DNA of 64,000 nt from Datnioides undecimradiatus (Eukaryota > Chordata > Actinopteri > Lobotiformes > Datnioididae): the NCBI GenBank assembly GCA_008933995.1, contig WARS01000011.1, forward strand, positions 16,060,016-16,124,015, in the 5' to 3' direction. Every line of letters begins with the position of its first letter. Position 1 is the stretch's first letter. Made by a program: the position numbers and the translations under genes. Positions 1 through 11,544 of this stretch are shown piece after piece. The notes under the pieces are model-generated. The model saw only the letters and a program-made list of their open reading frames with translations, had not been told where the DNA came from and searched no databases.

Positions 1-1860
1 GCATCTTCAGCAGGTTATGGACCCCAGTCAGGCTTCTTAATGAGTCCTTACACTCTTCCACACAGGGTCAAAATCCCCATATAATATAACACTGCTCTTG
101 TTTACTCAGTCATAATACGTCTGATTATTTTTCAAGGTCCATTAGAAAGAGACAATGTTACTTAAGCTTTTACAGCCATTCCATCAAAATGTGTGCCCAT
201 GTTCTGTTTTTTTATTTTTTTCATGACAGAGCAGCTTTGACATTTATTGCACATGGCTTAAGCAGAAAATATGCAGGGGAAAAAAGTAAAGACAGGGACA
301 CATTAAGATGAAGAATGCCATCCGCGGGTAAACATTTGCAGCTCTGTTTTGTTAATGATCTGGTGTTATCATTCCCTCGCAGGCATGTAGCCTGAATGCG
401 GTTCTTCATTCCAATCAGCACTCCAGTGAGCTCCCAGAGAATTACATTAATTGAGGTGAAGTGAGAGGGGGCGTGCTTCTCAAAGGAATGAATGTGGTCG
501 AGGAGAAGTGAGACAGCGGTGCTCAATAAATGAGGACCCACTGGTCCAAGACCAGTAATAACTGGATCAATGAATGGTGAGATTAATGCCTTTATGACAG
601 AATCCACTGGGATCCTGAGGATGTTGCCCGATTTCAGGAAGTGGATGGTGCCCTGTGCTCCCATTACTCCACAGTGGCATTAGAATAGCCATCTCATCAG
701 TAGATGTACAATCGTAATTAAACGGAAAATAAGATTTTTAGTGCCCCTTTGCACAAACTCAATGTGTATCTTTAGTGGTTAATTTGTCGTGCAGTTACTC
801 TGCATCTAAGTCAGGTTTATTGCACCGTTTCAATCAATTTTGAGCTGTCATGTATCAAATGAGGCATTTGCCAAATGAAGGTTTCATTTTAACTTATACC
901 TCAGTTTTTCTCTTTTTATGTAGGGACCCAATGAAAAAACATCAAACAGGAGCACAATCTAATAATGAAAATGAAATGAAAAGAGCATTTATTATTGGTA
1001 ATTTACCTTGGCTGTGTATACATGGGCTGGCAGTGTCATACAAGCCATCATTAATCAGAGTTTTTCTATTAAAAGAAACTTTTTCAAATCACCTTAAGTC
1101 CAAGTTTGACGGGGTCTGTACGTCCACTTGAATTGTTTTAATTGCTTCCTGCCCACACGTAGCTTTCCACATACAACATGCTATCACTCCACCAGATCTA
1201 ATTCCATGGGCCTGAATGAGGCTGTCCGTCATCATTAAGTTCTCTTCAATACAATCAAACACAGGTGGGGAGGGGCATTGTTCAGACTTAACTATCGCCC
1301 CAAGGTTTAGTTTACCTGTCACAAGACATCACTGCTGAGCCTTGTTAAATACCATGGTTAAATACCTGTAAGCTTCTGGGAAATCCCTGAGATGATGCTG
1401 ACGTTATCTGTAGCACAAAGTGTTAAAAGCCTTTAAAGCCCATTCCTCTGCAAACTGCGTAGTCAGCTGCAAGGGCTAATCCTGAATGGGTAGACCCAGC
1501 TGCAGAATTGCATTTACTGTACTATTAGCATGCCTTTGGTAGTCTATCCAAAACGATTTGCTGTAAACAGATGCCACTATCCCGAATCTAAGTCGATATG
1601 ATTAAATCACATGTATGACCTTTTTCTAAATTTTAATTTCCAACCAACATTGCAACATACAAAAGTGTCGTTTTTCATAATTTGAAAATTAATCTGTTTA
1701 ATTGGGTATCCTGAGAAACAAAAATAATAAACCCATCTGCTGAGATTATGAATTAAACTGCTTCTTAAGATGCTTATTGGTTCGACTCTTTGGAGTAAGT
1801 AGCAGCTTGGAGTTATAATGCCAAACATGTATATTGACAGCCACATTTTGGCTAAATCCA
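1..1860. other. Non-coding stretch, no gene recognised
   Basis: AT-rich single-copy-looking DNA. The longest open frame is 147 codons on the minus strand (221-664); it matches no family I know and has no flanking splice sites that would make it an exon. Homeodomain-type ATTA/TAAT cores occur around 440-455 and 710-725, and a GC-moderate block lies at 1130-1330. Nothing else can be supported. Confidence 0.6.
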
Positions 1861-1864
1861 TCTT

Positions 1865-2095
1865 AACCGGCAGTGTCTGACCTTTAGCTCCCCAAGTAAG
1901 ATCACTTTCACACTGCTATAATGTCGCCCAGCTGAATTTCGAGAGAAAGGTTACCCTTGTGTCATTGAGAGGCTAAGCTGCCTGGTGGGATAGCTGGCTG
2001 GAGCCGGGCCTGTGAAATGGCAGGGCTTAAATGTAAGCCGACGCCCGACAGATGGACAGCAAAGCCCTAATCCAGGCGAAGAAGCTGGTTGGTGC
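1865..2095. promoter_or_regulatory. Candidate conserved non-coding element
   Basis: A block of balanced composition, free of simple repeats, between AT-rich flanks. It contains a TGAATTTCGAGAG core, a GC-rich stretch near 1981-2015 and TAATCC (bicoid-type homeodomain site) near 2068. The frames are broken by stops, so it is not an exon. Assignment as a regulatory element is inferred from composition and context; conservation was not measured. Confidence 0.3.
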
Positions 2096-2099
2096 AACA

Positions 2100-4140
2100 A
2101 GGTGCAGAATTCCTACAGTGGCCAGCTGTTGTCCTGACGAAACTCTGCCATGAAACCTGTCTACATGTCCCTCCTGAACTTCACCTCCAAAAGGGGTCAT
2201 TTACTGATTCTGTGCAGGTGCTCTGCTTACAGATACAGAGGAAGATTATATTTAGAGTGACCATGAAAGCATCGACAAAAATCTTATTAAATTTAGAGGG
2301 ACTTCCATTCAGGAGGACTGGCAATGTTTATTTTTAAATGAAACAAACAGATCATTTCCAAATAGATGAAACCATCTTAGTAGCTCACTGACTGCGTCTA
2401 TTAAAACTCAAAAAGTCATGTTTCATTGTACTCGGGTTCTCCCAGACTCCCAATTTGGACTTTTTTACTCTACAGATGTGTCTGGCCGTTGTGCGTAAGA
2501 GGACCGTGTGTCCTCATATGATGTTCCATCGTTACGAAGCTCATTAGCCCCGTCTCCCGAGCTCTGTTCAGAGAATCACCATTAATTTTTGGCTCCTAAG
2601 AAGATGCGTTTTCAAAGGGGAGCAGCCTCCAGAATGTCAGACTTTTTATAAAGATGATCCAGGATTTTGGAAGGACTCGGATCAGCGTACACTAATGAGA
2701 ACCCACGCTTCTTCCACAACATCCAAGAGAAAATAAAAACGAAACCTGCCAATAGCCGTGTTTAGAGGAATAACACGGAAATCTGATATTATTTCCCGAT
2801 CAAAGCCAGATTAGATTGACACTCAAATTCAGTGTTGATGCCGTTCCAATTATACCAACAGTTATATATTTTATCACCATCTGACTGCATTTCTTTTTTT
2901 AAAACGCTATAAAAGCAATGCGATGCTGACTAAATCGAAGGTTACAGTATTTTTCCTCCAAGTGTATTTTTATGAATAATATGTCGGTTGCATAATAGTC
3001 ATCTTGTTTATGGGACCATTATAATATTTCACCTAAACTAAGTGTGGGCAGTTTGGTACCTAAGAAAAACTCATTAGCCTTTTGGATATGAGAGCTGCAG
3101 CCTTCACTGCTCATTTCACTCAGCTGCAACAGCGAGGGAAGCCATTAATAATGCCCATAAATCACTTAGCTGTAATGCATGTACACTATATCAAACTATT
3201 AATAGCCAATATTGCAATATCAGTTTCATATGGATTTATTTCCTAGCCATCACAACAACTCATTTAACCTCTACAGATACAACTGCTATCGAATTACCTC
3301 AAAGTGCCTCTGAAGTGCAACAGCAAAGGACAAAGTTGTTCTGACGTTCGTTTTCATGCCAAGCTCAGTTTTTGCAGTGCATTTATACGTTTATCGAAGC
3401 CTGTCGGGCATAGTAGCGTCAAGAGCAAAGTCCCTGCACCTGCACAAGCAAAATATCACCGCTTTATCTGTTAAAAGTAGCATCAAACGGAAGACGTGTG
3501 GTATCGCTATAACAGCACAGCATTTTATTTTTCCCCACTATCTGTTTCTTCTGGGAGGAACTTATATTGATTTCAATGTAACAAGGCTGAGAGTCTAACA
3601 GCTTGCGGCTCTGTGAGGCTTTTCTCAGACGCAGCAGTGCTTTGAGCTAAATGCTAACCTCAAAATGCTAACGTGCTCACAATAGCACGGGTAAATGCTG
3701 GTGTTTCGCAGTTGTGCTGTGCGCTACCTTCAACACGGTCGCTCTCTAATTAGCGCGGAGGACAAAGTGCAGCTAAGGGTGGACATATTTACATTTTGAC
3801 CTGATGATACCGCTACATAAGGAGCAGAGACAAACTGCATATACGATACGTGTAGTTATAAGATATGATGGTATAAAAATGTATAGTCTATCAAAAAATA
3901 ATTCAGCTTGCACCTTTTACGTGGCATACACAGGCACTATGCACTTCTGAGTGGGCAAAAATCTGATGTATTAGAGCGGCCGCCATGCATTTAGAGTGTT
4001 TGGGAGCAGGAAGTAACTAAGCAGAACAGTTACATTGTGAAAGATTGAGCTCCCCCAGAGAGAGCTGCTGGAGTGGCCGTTTGCTTTTATCCCCCAAAGG
4101 TGGAGAGAAAACGCTCCACAGGAGGGAGGGTGGCGGCAAA
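2100..4140. other. Non-coding stretch
   Basis: AT-rich DNA without a supportable gene. The 82-codon (2089-2337, plus) and 80-codon (3356-3598, plus) frames are unrecognised and within chance expectation for this much sequence. A denser block at 3085-3190 contains ATTAATAATG, a CATAAATCA core and TAATGCAT and could be a small regulatory element. Confidence 0.55.
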
Positions 4141-4146
4141 AACATG

Positions 4147-4178
4147 CACACACACCCACACACAACCACACACACACA
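4147..4178. repeat. Imperfect (CA)n microsatellite
   Basis: CA dinucleotides interrupted by single C or A insertions. The same composition produces artificial THTHT-type peptides in the overlapping plus frame, so that frame is not a gene. Confidence 0.9.
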
Positions 4179-5202
4179 GGTGCTGTTATAAAATGTGTTT
4201 TCGCCTGTGTATTGCTTTGTCCCATAAAGCTGTACAACCCACCCCAAAAAAACCCCTCTGAAGCCTGATCTTTTGGGTCGGGCAGCAACTTGCTGACAGA
4301 GCCTTCAAGGCTTGAGGCGATTATGTTTAAGGGGGGGGTCCACGCGGTCACACGTGGACTCTTCCCCAAACACCGCAGGAGATGCCAACCTTCAGCGCTC
4401 CGGAGCACCGCTTGCTGCTCCACTGGCAAAACAGAAAATCACAGCAGCCATGGCAATAAATGTAGGAGAAACAATAACCGATGAAGGTCACAGGGCTCAT
4501 ACTTGTGAATTTTACACTGGATACTGATCTTGGATGAGTGTTTCAGCGTGTGGGCTGAACCTGGCTTGCTCTAGTTTGTTTAGTTTGCAAGACTGAAAGG
4601 CCAGCACTAACAAGGCCCCATGAGGTCCTTTAAGAAAGTCTGTTTCAAGCAACTGGCCAAAGAAGATTTTCTTCTTTTTTTCTCTAGATATACTATTTTA
4701 TTACATTTTTTTTGCATCACAAAGTGTGATTCACTGACCGTTGTAAGTCCACAAGGGAAGATCCACACACACATGTGGACTCACATCTACTACTGCTACG
4801 ATTATTTGAGTAATCGGTGAGTCTAAGTATCATTTAATGTCAAATATTAGCCTGTTCTAGATTCGTAGACAGATTCGTTGTTTTTTTTTTTATCGTTAAA
4901 AGAATATTCAATTTGACATTAAACAGACTAAAAGATCAATCAGATAATGGAAACAAAAAATAAACAAAAAACTGTGTCCTTGAGGCTAATTAGGATTTTT
5001 ACCACAAAAGTCCATATTTTGCCGCCGTTTGCCAACGACAGCGTTTAGTTTTGGTACATCTCTGTAGCAGACATGAGCTTACTAAAGGTTATTCCAGATG
5101 AATCGTCCATGGTACAAGAGATCTGCTTAAGATCTTGAGAACACAAAATAGTCCCTGCGGCAGTATTATGACTTTTAACTTTTAAAAGTTTCTTGCTCAA
5201 AG

Positions 5203-5220
5203 AAAAAAAAAAAAAAAAAA
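5203..5220. repeat. Poly(A) tract, 18 bases
   Basis: Uninterrupted run of 18 adenines. No target-site duplication or retroposon body was recognised next to it, so it is reported only as a homopolymer. Confidence 0.9.
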
Positions 5221-5952
5221 GGCGATGTGATTGTTTGCGCCACACAGCATAAAATGCCCGTAAAACAATTAAACGTACAGCTAAGACGCCACATTTGTCT
5301 CCTACAAAAGGAGTTATTCTGTTCATTTCCATCCAAAACTCAGAAACCTTTTCCTTCTCCAGCGTAATGCACCCACCAGCTTCTAATTAGGATGAAACAC
5401 TGAGGTCTCACCATTATTATTGTAATGAATTCACGGGCTATTGTGCTAAAAGCAAAGGAGCTTAGGAAAATAACACGTTCCCCCAAAGAAGCTTTGATGA
5501 GCAGCCATGAAAACATCCACTTATGTAACCGTCCATCTTTTCTTCACCTCTCTGAGACGTCCACTTGATTTTTTTTTGTTACAACAATCGCAACAATGGT
5601 TTTATTTTGATCGCTGTCTGTGTGTATTTACGTACGTCAGTCGGCGCTGGCTGGGGAACATATGAAATACAGAGCATCCAGACTTATTTAAATAATCCAG
5701 ATCTTTGCTCAGAATTAATCATTCATGAGTGATGACTTAATGTTACGCCGCTAAATCAAGCCCTTACCTCTTCTGCTGGTGCGCATAAGACTTGGTGTCA
5801 GATTTAATTTAGGAATGGCAGTGCTTATGGAAATCAAAACAGCCCCGACATGGGGCTGTTGGGGAAGAATCGGTTTTTGGGTTTTTTTTTTTTTTGAAAG
5901 GTGAAGACATTAAAATTGTTAAATGTCTCTGAAAAATTAATTCAAGGGTGGA

Positions 5953-5967
5953 GGGGGGGGGGGGGGG
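5953..5967. repeat. Poly(G) tract, 15 bases
   Basis: Fifteen consecutive guanines directly after GGGTGGAG. Such runs are error-prone in sequencing and can adopt G-quadruplex structures; exact length is uncertain. Confidence 0.85.
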
Positions 5968-6082
5968 TAAATGAACATTTTGCGATGGGGAGCCCGAACA
6001 TATTACTCTTCTCACTCAATTTGTGGAGTGAATAAATGTTTCCCTTAGATGAAGTGAATGGATTTGGCAGTTGCCCCAAGAC

Positions 6083-6098
6083 TGTGTGTGTGTGTGTG
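6083..6098. repeat. (TG)8 microsatellite
   Basis: Eight TG units followed by CGTGGGGCGGGG. Confidence 0.9.
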
Positions 6099-6259
6099 CG
6101 TGGGGCGGGGGGATTTGTATTAGGGCGAGCTCTTACGCTCGCTTAAAGAACAACCGCACTATATCAACTCATATATATATGTTTCTGTAGGATGCTGCTT
6201 TAATAGCTGTGACTACACCGCAAGCTACGCTGGTTCCTCAATTAAGGGAGTCAACACGG

Positions 6260-6560
6260 AAACATGCCTTCGTTTCATAATGAATAATTTAGACTGTATC
6301 TTATTGGCTGGTAGGAAGTGTGATGGGCGCTCCGCAGTGTGGAGCGGCTCAGGGCCATATTGACTTTAATTGTGACTGGCATCTACAGGCTTTCCTCCCA
6401 GTGTGGCGAAGAAAACGTCCCCTTTGCTTAGCTGGCCCTGCAGCTCACAGCGAGGCCTTTAAAGGGAAATGAGCTGTAATTAGTTGATAGAGAGGTGACC
6501 CCGATGCAGAAAGTGCCACACTAATGCACCGGGATCAGACACCGGAGGATACTGCTGTTG
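6260..6560. promoter_or_regulatory. Candidate conserved non-coding element
   Basis: About 300 bases of complex, repeat-free sequence. It contains ATAATGAATAATTTAG, a CTTATTGGCTGG CCAAT-type box, ACTTTAATTGTGAC, CCTTTAAAGG (a perfect palindrome) and GTAATTAGTTGATAG. The mix of homeodomain, CCAAT and E-box-like words in moderately GC-rich DNA without an open frame is typical of vertebrate developmental enhancers. Conservation is not tested. Confidence 0.35.
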
Positions 6561-9390
6561 CCTTCTGTAGCGCGGACAGGCATAGATTACAGGCACTGAG
6601 GAAAAGAAATAAATAAATATATGCAGGGATTGTTTTTTTTATTTATTTATTTATGTATGTATGTTAATATGATTGTACTGGAAGAAATGAGCAGAAAATA
6701 TCTGTCAGCCAAAACGTTGACTTTGCTTTGTTGGACAGAAATGATCCTGGGCAGAGTGCAAAATACTAAAAACGGACGATGATACGTTTAAAACGCCTCT
6801 GTGAGAGCGGACATGCGTGTCCATTTAAAGACCTGGGTTAAAGACCAGAATCAGTGTCTCACCAGAGAGACCTGTAAGACTGCAGGATGTCAGAATCAGG
6901 GCATAGCTCTGTCACACTTCTTATACGTTTAACAATCTGGTATCAGTTGTTATTATTGTTAAAAACTAAAGATGCTCCACTCACTCAACGGCAAATATAA
7001 GAAATCTGTATAAGAAATATGAGAAAATCATTAATAATAGATCCAATGGATGCGTTTTAAAGTACGACTATAACTTCAAAATTCCAGTCACGCTAGTATT
7101 TTCAGTATCTTTATTTAAAATCAGTTTTCTTAATGGTTTCAACACAGCTAGTTACCTTTGTAACGGCGCCAGCAATGTCAAGATATATCACGTGAATCAC
7201 CTTTTATGATTGTGAGAGTAAATGTTCAGTATCTCTCGCAAGGCCGTCTAATAATGTCGTCGCGGACCGCAACAGTCAGCCCTGTTCGAACAAGAATTCA
7301 GCAGCACTGAACAGATTAAAGCAATTATCAAACCGAGTGTCTCCCAAGGCCTTCCTCCCACCTCTATATGTACCTTTTCTCACTTCACCACAGTCGCATT
7401 GTCGCCGCGACTCAAAGGCGGATCCGAGCTATGGAACAACTTCCTAGCCTCGACCTTGGTTCGTTTTTCTTGTTTTTGAAAGACCGCAGCCCTTTCAAAT
7501 ACTTGTTTTTTGCAGAATGTCCACGAAGGTGAACCTAATTCAGAGACAGACAGGACAACATTTCGGGGACGGTCGCTGGTGTAGCCGCACCTTTGGCAGG
7601 GCGCGGTTTCATCTTGGAGCAATCCATTCAAATGCGAAAAGAGAAAGAGGTGTTTGATATTTCCTTCCCCATACGGTTCTTTGATTTATGGCGCTCATAT
7701 GCACAGACTCTTGGATAAAACTGCCTGAGAAAAGTCACTTCAGTTTACCCATTTAGGATTTATCTGCTTCGACACCGGCTCAGACAAAAACACTGTCTCA
7801 TAAGTGCTTTATCAAAAGCCAGAGGTGCATTATAAGAACTGCACACGAGCCAGCCGAAGCTCTGAGGCAGATTGTGTTTCTGCACCATAACAAAACAAAA
7901 TGGGTTTTCCTTTTTTTTTTTTTTTTTTACTTCTGCACCGCATTGTGAGGAAAAGGTAGATATAACCCTCCAAACAATCAGCGACGGGTCTACAGTGTAT
8001 CACCGAGGTCTTCCAGTTCACCCTCCGTTTATATGGCGAGGGTACGCTGGCTGTTGTTTTAATGAGTGTTGACCCAGACTTTCATCTGTTGACTTTCAGC
8101 ACTAAAATACGATGAGAGCGGACCCAGAACAACAAGGCTCATGAAATTCATACAGTACTGCTGCAGCTCTGGAAAACGGTGACTCAGGATCCCTACTCCG
8201 ACTAAAACGAATCACCTGATTGTATATGCAAGCCGAATGACGACTGTTGAGGCATGTAAACTGATTATAAATGAATCGTCCAAAGGCCACGGTCGGCTGG
8301 GTTATCGATTCAAACGGGCTGTGCAGCTGACACATGCCAGCAATCAGAATAATTAACAGTATTGAGGTTATAGTTGAATTTACACACACACTGTGTCTCT
8401 TTGTGCATTACTGAACTGTACTACACTTCAGAGAGAACATAACGTGCAGAAGTGAGGAATCCACGGTTCAGGGTTCAAGTCCAGACTCCTGACTATGGTT
8501 TGTTTTAGCTCACAAAGCACCTGCAGCTTTCAATACCTGGCAGTCATTTCCTATTTACTGCATGTTAGAAGAGTGTGATGACAGTTGGATTTTAGATTTT
8601 AGTGAACAAACAACACTGCAGTTATACATGAACAGCAGATTTTGCGTGTTATATTTGAAATTTGAAAAGTATAAAACTATTTTTTAATAAAATTCGAGAG
8701 TCTGTGTCTCATAATGTGTGGCAACAGGCCATAAAATGGAAACTTTCTCCACCGCTGTGTGTGTATAGTGGGAACGAAGCAGCTGCTTCGCGGACTTCTG
8801 GGACATTTTCAAGTGAAATTACCGTAATAACACCAGATTGGCTGTAAAGTGCAACGTCTCAGCACAAACTGTGAAGTAATTACTGTAATCCAAAGTGCGC
8901 GTGCGCAAACGTGTCGCCGGCAACACATTCAGAGTTAAAGGGTTAAATATTGGTCTCCAATCAATGTTGACTTCTTTCTCTTAGGACAAACCCCAAATCT
9001 TTCCTCTGCCTACATGAATGAAGTGACGCCAGTGCCTAAAAATACCCACAGAGAAAGTGGAATAAGGCTGTAGTCAGTATGACTGGTCTGTCTATCGGGA
9101 GATTGGATCCCTTGCTGAAAACCGATTGAAATATCTTGACGGTGAACATTTCACTAGTATGTGCTGCATCTACATTTTAGCAAGGGTATGTTAAATGACA
9201 TTGACACGTCCTCATTTATATTAATAGAAAATGCAACTCGTCCGGTGTTATGTTTTGCAGCTTAGTTGTATATAAATGTGATATCTTGGGGGACAGGGCT
9301 GGTGCCCGATCATATGTGATTTTTGCAGTGCTTGCACAGAAAACATAAATCAATCAAAAACAAAAACAATCCGGGGCACTTTGAGGGTGC
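6560..9390. other. Non-coding stretch
   Basis: No gene recognised. Contains AT-rich tetranucleotide stretches around 6640-6665 (ATTT then ATGT units) and an 18-base T run listed separately. GGTTCAAGTCC at 8473-8483 resembles a tRNA B box but has no A box or cloverleaf around it. The 83-codon minus frame at 7380-7631 is Cys-containing but unrecognised. Confidence 0.5.
7911..7928. repeat. Poly(T) tract, 18 bases
   Basis: Uninterrupted run of 18 thymines. No retroposon body recognised on the minus strand next to it. Confidence 0.9.
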
Positions 9391-9394
9391 GGGA

Positions 9395-9700
9395 CTGAGA
9401 TGATTGTGAGTTTTCCAAAACCTGGACCAGAGCTCATCAATAAATCCTGTGATTCCCACTTCCAGCATCCAATATTCTCCTTTTCTAAGTATCATTTCAC
9501 CATCACAACCTTATGCCAAGGCTCCCCACCCCCCCCTGCACAATCTACAGAAAGAGGAGTAGGGCCTTCGCCGACCCTACCGTGGCTCCAGTGCAGAGAT
9601 AGGGGAGCTTAATCCACGTCCTTTGAGAGATCGCCCAGAAAGATGAAGTCTTAATTAGCCAGATAAAACCCCACATAATAACGCTATTGATACAGACGGG
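9395..9700. promoter_or_regulatory. Candidate conserved non-coding element
   Basis: Complex sequence with GTCTTAATTAGCCAG near 9647-9661 and a GC-rich middle at 9566-9600, between two homopolymer-rich flanks. The short frames here run on both strands and are not recognised. Regulatory role is inferred only. Confidence 0.25.
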
Positions 9701-9814
9701 GAAATGAGGACTAAGCAGGACAAAAAAAAAGAAAAAAAAACCCAAAGACTACTGTGTATAAGATGGCCGAGATGGGCTTGGGAGACAGTTAGCAAAGTAA
9801 CTGCTGCGGATGGG

Positions 9815-9834
9815 AAAAAAAAAAAAAAAAAAAA
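9815..9834. repeat. Poly(A) tract, 20 bases
   Basis: Twenty consecutive adenines; a shorter A-rich stretch lies at 9722-9740. The two runs create the lysine-rich plus frame at 9704-10054, which is therefore suspect as a gene. Confidence 0.9.
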
Positions 9835-9839
9835 GAGCA

Positions 9840-10060
9840 GTTCACTCTCACTCTCAACTCCAGCTGGGGAGCATTGTCTCATCTCTCTGAGCAATCCACC
9901 TGCTCCAAATTCTCGCATAAGAAGCTTAGAGAAAAATGCTGACCTTCATATAATCAAAGATTATGTGGAGGGAAAACAACAACAGTTTTTGGAGTGCTTA
10001 AGCAATAGCACTCATGGGAGGTTCGAGCAATTAAAGGCAAAATTACTTGTCTAAGCTGTC
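9840..10060. promoter_or_regulatory. Weak candidate conserved non-coding element
   Basis: Complex repeat-free sequence including ATAATCAAAGATTATG (near-palindromic ATAATC/GATTAT around 9950-9965) and AATTAAAGG. Coincides with the tail of a 116-codon plus frame that starts in a poly(A) stretch and has no recognisable domain. Confidence 0.25.
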
Positions 10061-10940
10061 CTTGTATCCTCGCGTTCCCTATCTGTGGTTCCCTGTAGTA
10101 TGAGAGGAGGTCATAAAGATAGTGAAAAGAAGAGAATCACATCTCACTAGCGCTGCTAATCCTAGGGGTACTAGAGGGAACAGAATCTCCCTTTTAAGAA
10201 AGACAATCTAGGTATTTCACATGCTACACGTGGATCAATGACAAGGTGACCCTGTGGAGTAATACCAGATGGCTTTAGGGTTGGCAGAGACGCCACAAAT
10301 CCCCTGCGAAGACTTGTGCACCCCCTTAAGAGGAGCTACAGAAAAACCCCCACCAGAACTTTTTATTCCCTTTCTGCTAAAACAGATTTAAAATAGCACA
10401 TTTATGCGTGGATTAATATCTCTTTAGAAAAAAAAAAAAAACCTCATTAGTTTCTGAGTGCAACTTATATCAAAGCTCATCCAACCTCAATCTGCAGAGC
10501 TAGGATGTGAGCTCGGTTCTGCCACTCAAGCCTTAATTAATGAGAATGACTCTCTTTTTCGTCTGGTCCCCGCCCCCCTCCCGCAAAGAGCAGTGCCTTT
10601 GGTGGAGCGCGCAGACGGGCAGATGAGATGCTCGTGGACGCACGTTTTTAGGATTTCCGTCTCTGCAGTCTCTGTCGCGTTAGCCTTGTTGTGATGTAAC
10701 TTGCACTGTATGACATTTACAGGGGAGTCGGAAGCCAACAGTGCTGAAACGCCGTTAACTGTGCTGGAAGATCTTTCCAGATTTCACTTGGTTATTAAAA
10801 AAAAGCTTTATTTTTGCAGCCTGGATGATTAAACACATTCTTATTCATGGAATTTATTTTAAAAAGCCACCATCCTATGTGAGAAGTATCTCAAGAAACA
10901 AAATGGAAAGGTTCTGCTCCAAGGCAACAAACTCCTGCAC
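10060..10940. other. Non-coding stretch
   Basis: No gene recognised. An A run (10428-10441) and a GC-richer block at 10560-10690 are present. The opposed plus (10458-10694) and minus (10526-10738) frames are unrecognised. Confidence 0.5.
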
Positions 10941-10942
10941 TG

Positions 10943-11541
10943 CATTAGTCAATCAATCAGTTAGCCCTTAAACATAATCAGCAGCAATTACATATAGTTT
11001 AATTAATTGTTTCAGGCGTTTATCAGACCAAAATGTCAAACATTCGCCTGATGTCGCTTCTCCAGTGTAAGGATTGGATGCTTTTCTTTCTGACTGGATG
11101 TCTTTGGCTTCAAGACTGTTGGTGTCATGGTTTTGAGTTGACCTCCTTGTTTGTTGCTCATTTCCTGTTTTATTTTGAAAAGTTCTTTCCCCCGTGTGTC
11201 TCTGTGCACGCCTTTCCTGTCTCTGATTAGATCGCCGGTTTCACCCGTGTCTCGTTTTTGCTCGGACTGATCACCCGGATTTTGACCCTGCTGGCAGTCT
11301 TACGGCTGGTCGCGGAAAATGAATTGTTTAAACTCATCGTGTGTCTGCATTTGGGTCCACCTCCTCGAGCTCCTCCGTGTGCCACGCTCTGACAGCTGGT
11401 TTCACCACAATAAAAAAAGACGTCTGATGGCAACACCATGTGTTTTTCACTATTTTTCTGCCATTTTACGCGCTGAATAATTAACTGTCTAATCAAAAAT
11501 GGATAGATTCATCAATAATTGATGAAAGTAATTGTTTCACT
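10943..11541 (+). mobile_element. AT-rich non-autonomous fish element, split by a solo LTR
   Basis: The left part (10943-11122) carries a TAATTAATTGTTTCAG word, a CAAAATGTCAAACATTCG core and a CAAGACTGTTGG word. The right part (11395-11541) carries GACGTC, TTTTTCACTATTTTTCTGCC and an ATCAATAATTGATGAAAG end. In that order these match a dispersed family, common in spiny-rayed fish genomes, that I know from memory as having ATTAATCGATTA-type ends and an internal 'GTTTTGGACTGTTGGTC' segment. The two halves rejoin exactly at GTTGG when the intervening LTR is removed. It has no coding capacity. Family name not assigned. Confidence 0.75.
11123..11394 (+). mobile_element. Solo LTR (Gypsy-like) nested in older element
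   Basis: A 272-base segment that begins TGTCATGG and ends CTCTGACA, giving the TG...CA ends of an LTR. It is flanked by GTTGG (11118-11122) on the left and GCTGG (11395-11399) on the right: a five-base target-site duplication with one mismatch. CTGCATTTGGGTCC near the 3' end (11345-11358) resembles the terminal part of Gypsy-class LTRs in fish. No internal gag/pol sequence, primer-binding site or second LTR is present, so it is a recombined solo LTR. Superfamily assignment is from memory; the boundaries are seen directly. Confidence 0.7.
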
Positions 11542-11544
11542 TCT

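Larger units (their letters stand above)
4180..6082. other. Non-coding stretch with homopolymer runs
   Basis: No gene recognised. Besides an 18-base A run and a 15-base G run listed separately, there is a T run at 5881-5895. A block at 5375-5460 carries CTAATTAGG and ATTATTGTAATGAATTC and is weakly enhancer-like. The short plus frames at 4290-4527 overlap each other in different phases, which argues against coding. Confidence 0.5.

Noticed and set aside
221-664. 147-codon minus-strand frame as a gene
   Set aside because: No known family, no signal or domain, no splice context; open frames of this size are expected by chance in a 64-kb six-frame search.
8460-8500. tRNA gene
   Set aside because: GGTTCAAGTCC resembles a B box, but there is no A box and no acceptor stem or cloverleaf.
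9704-10054. Lysine-rich 116-codon plus frame
   Set aside because: Its first third is translated poly(A); the rest has no motif.
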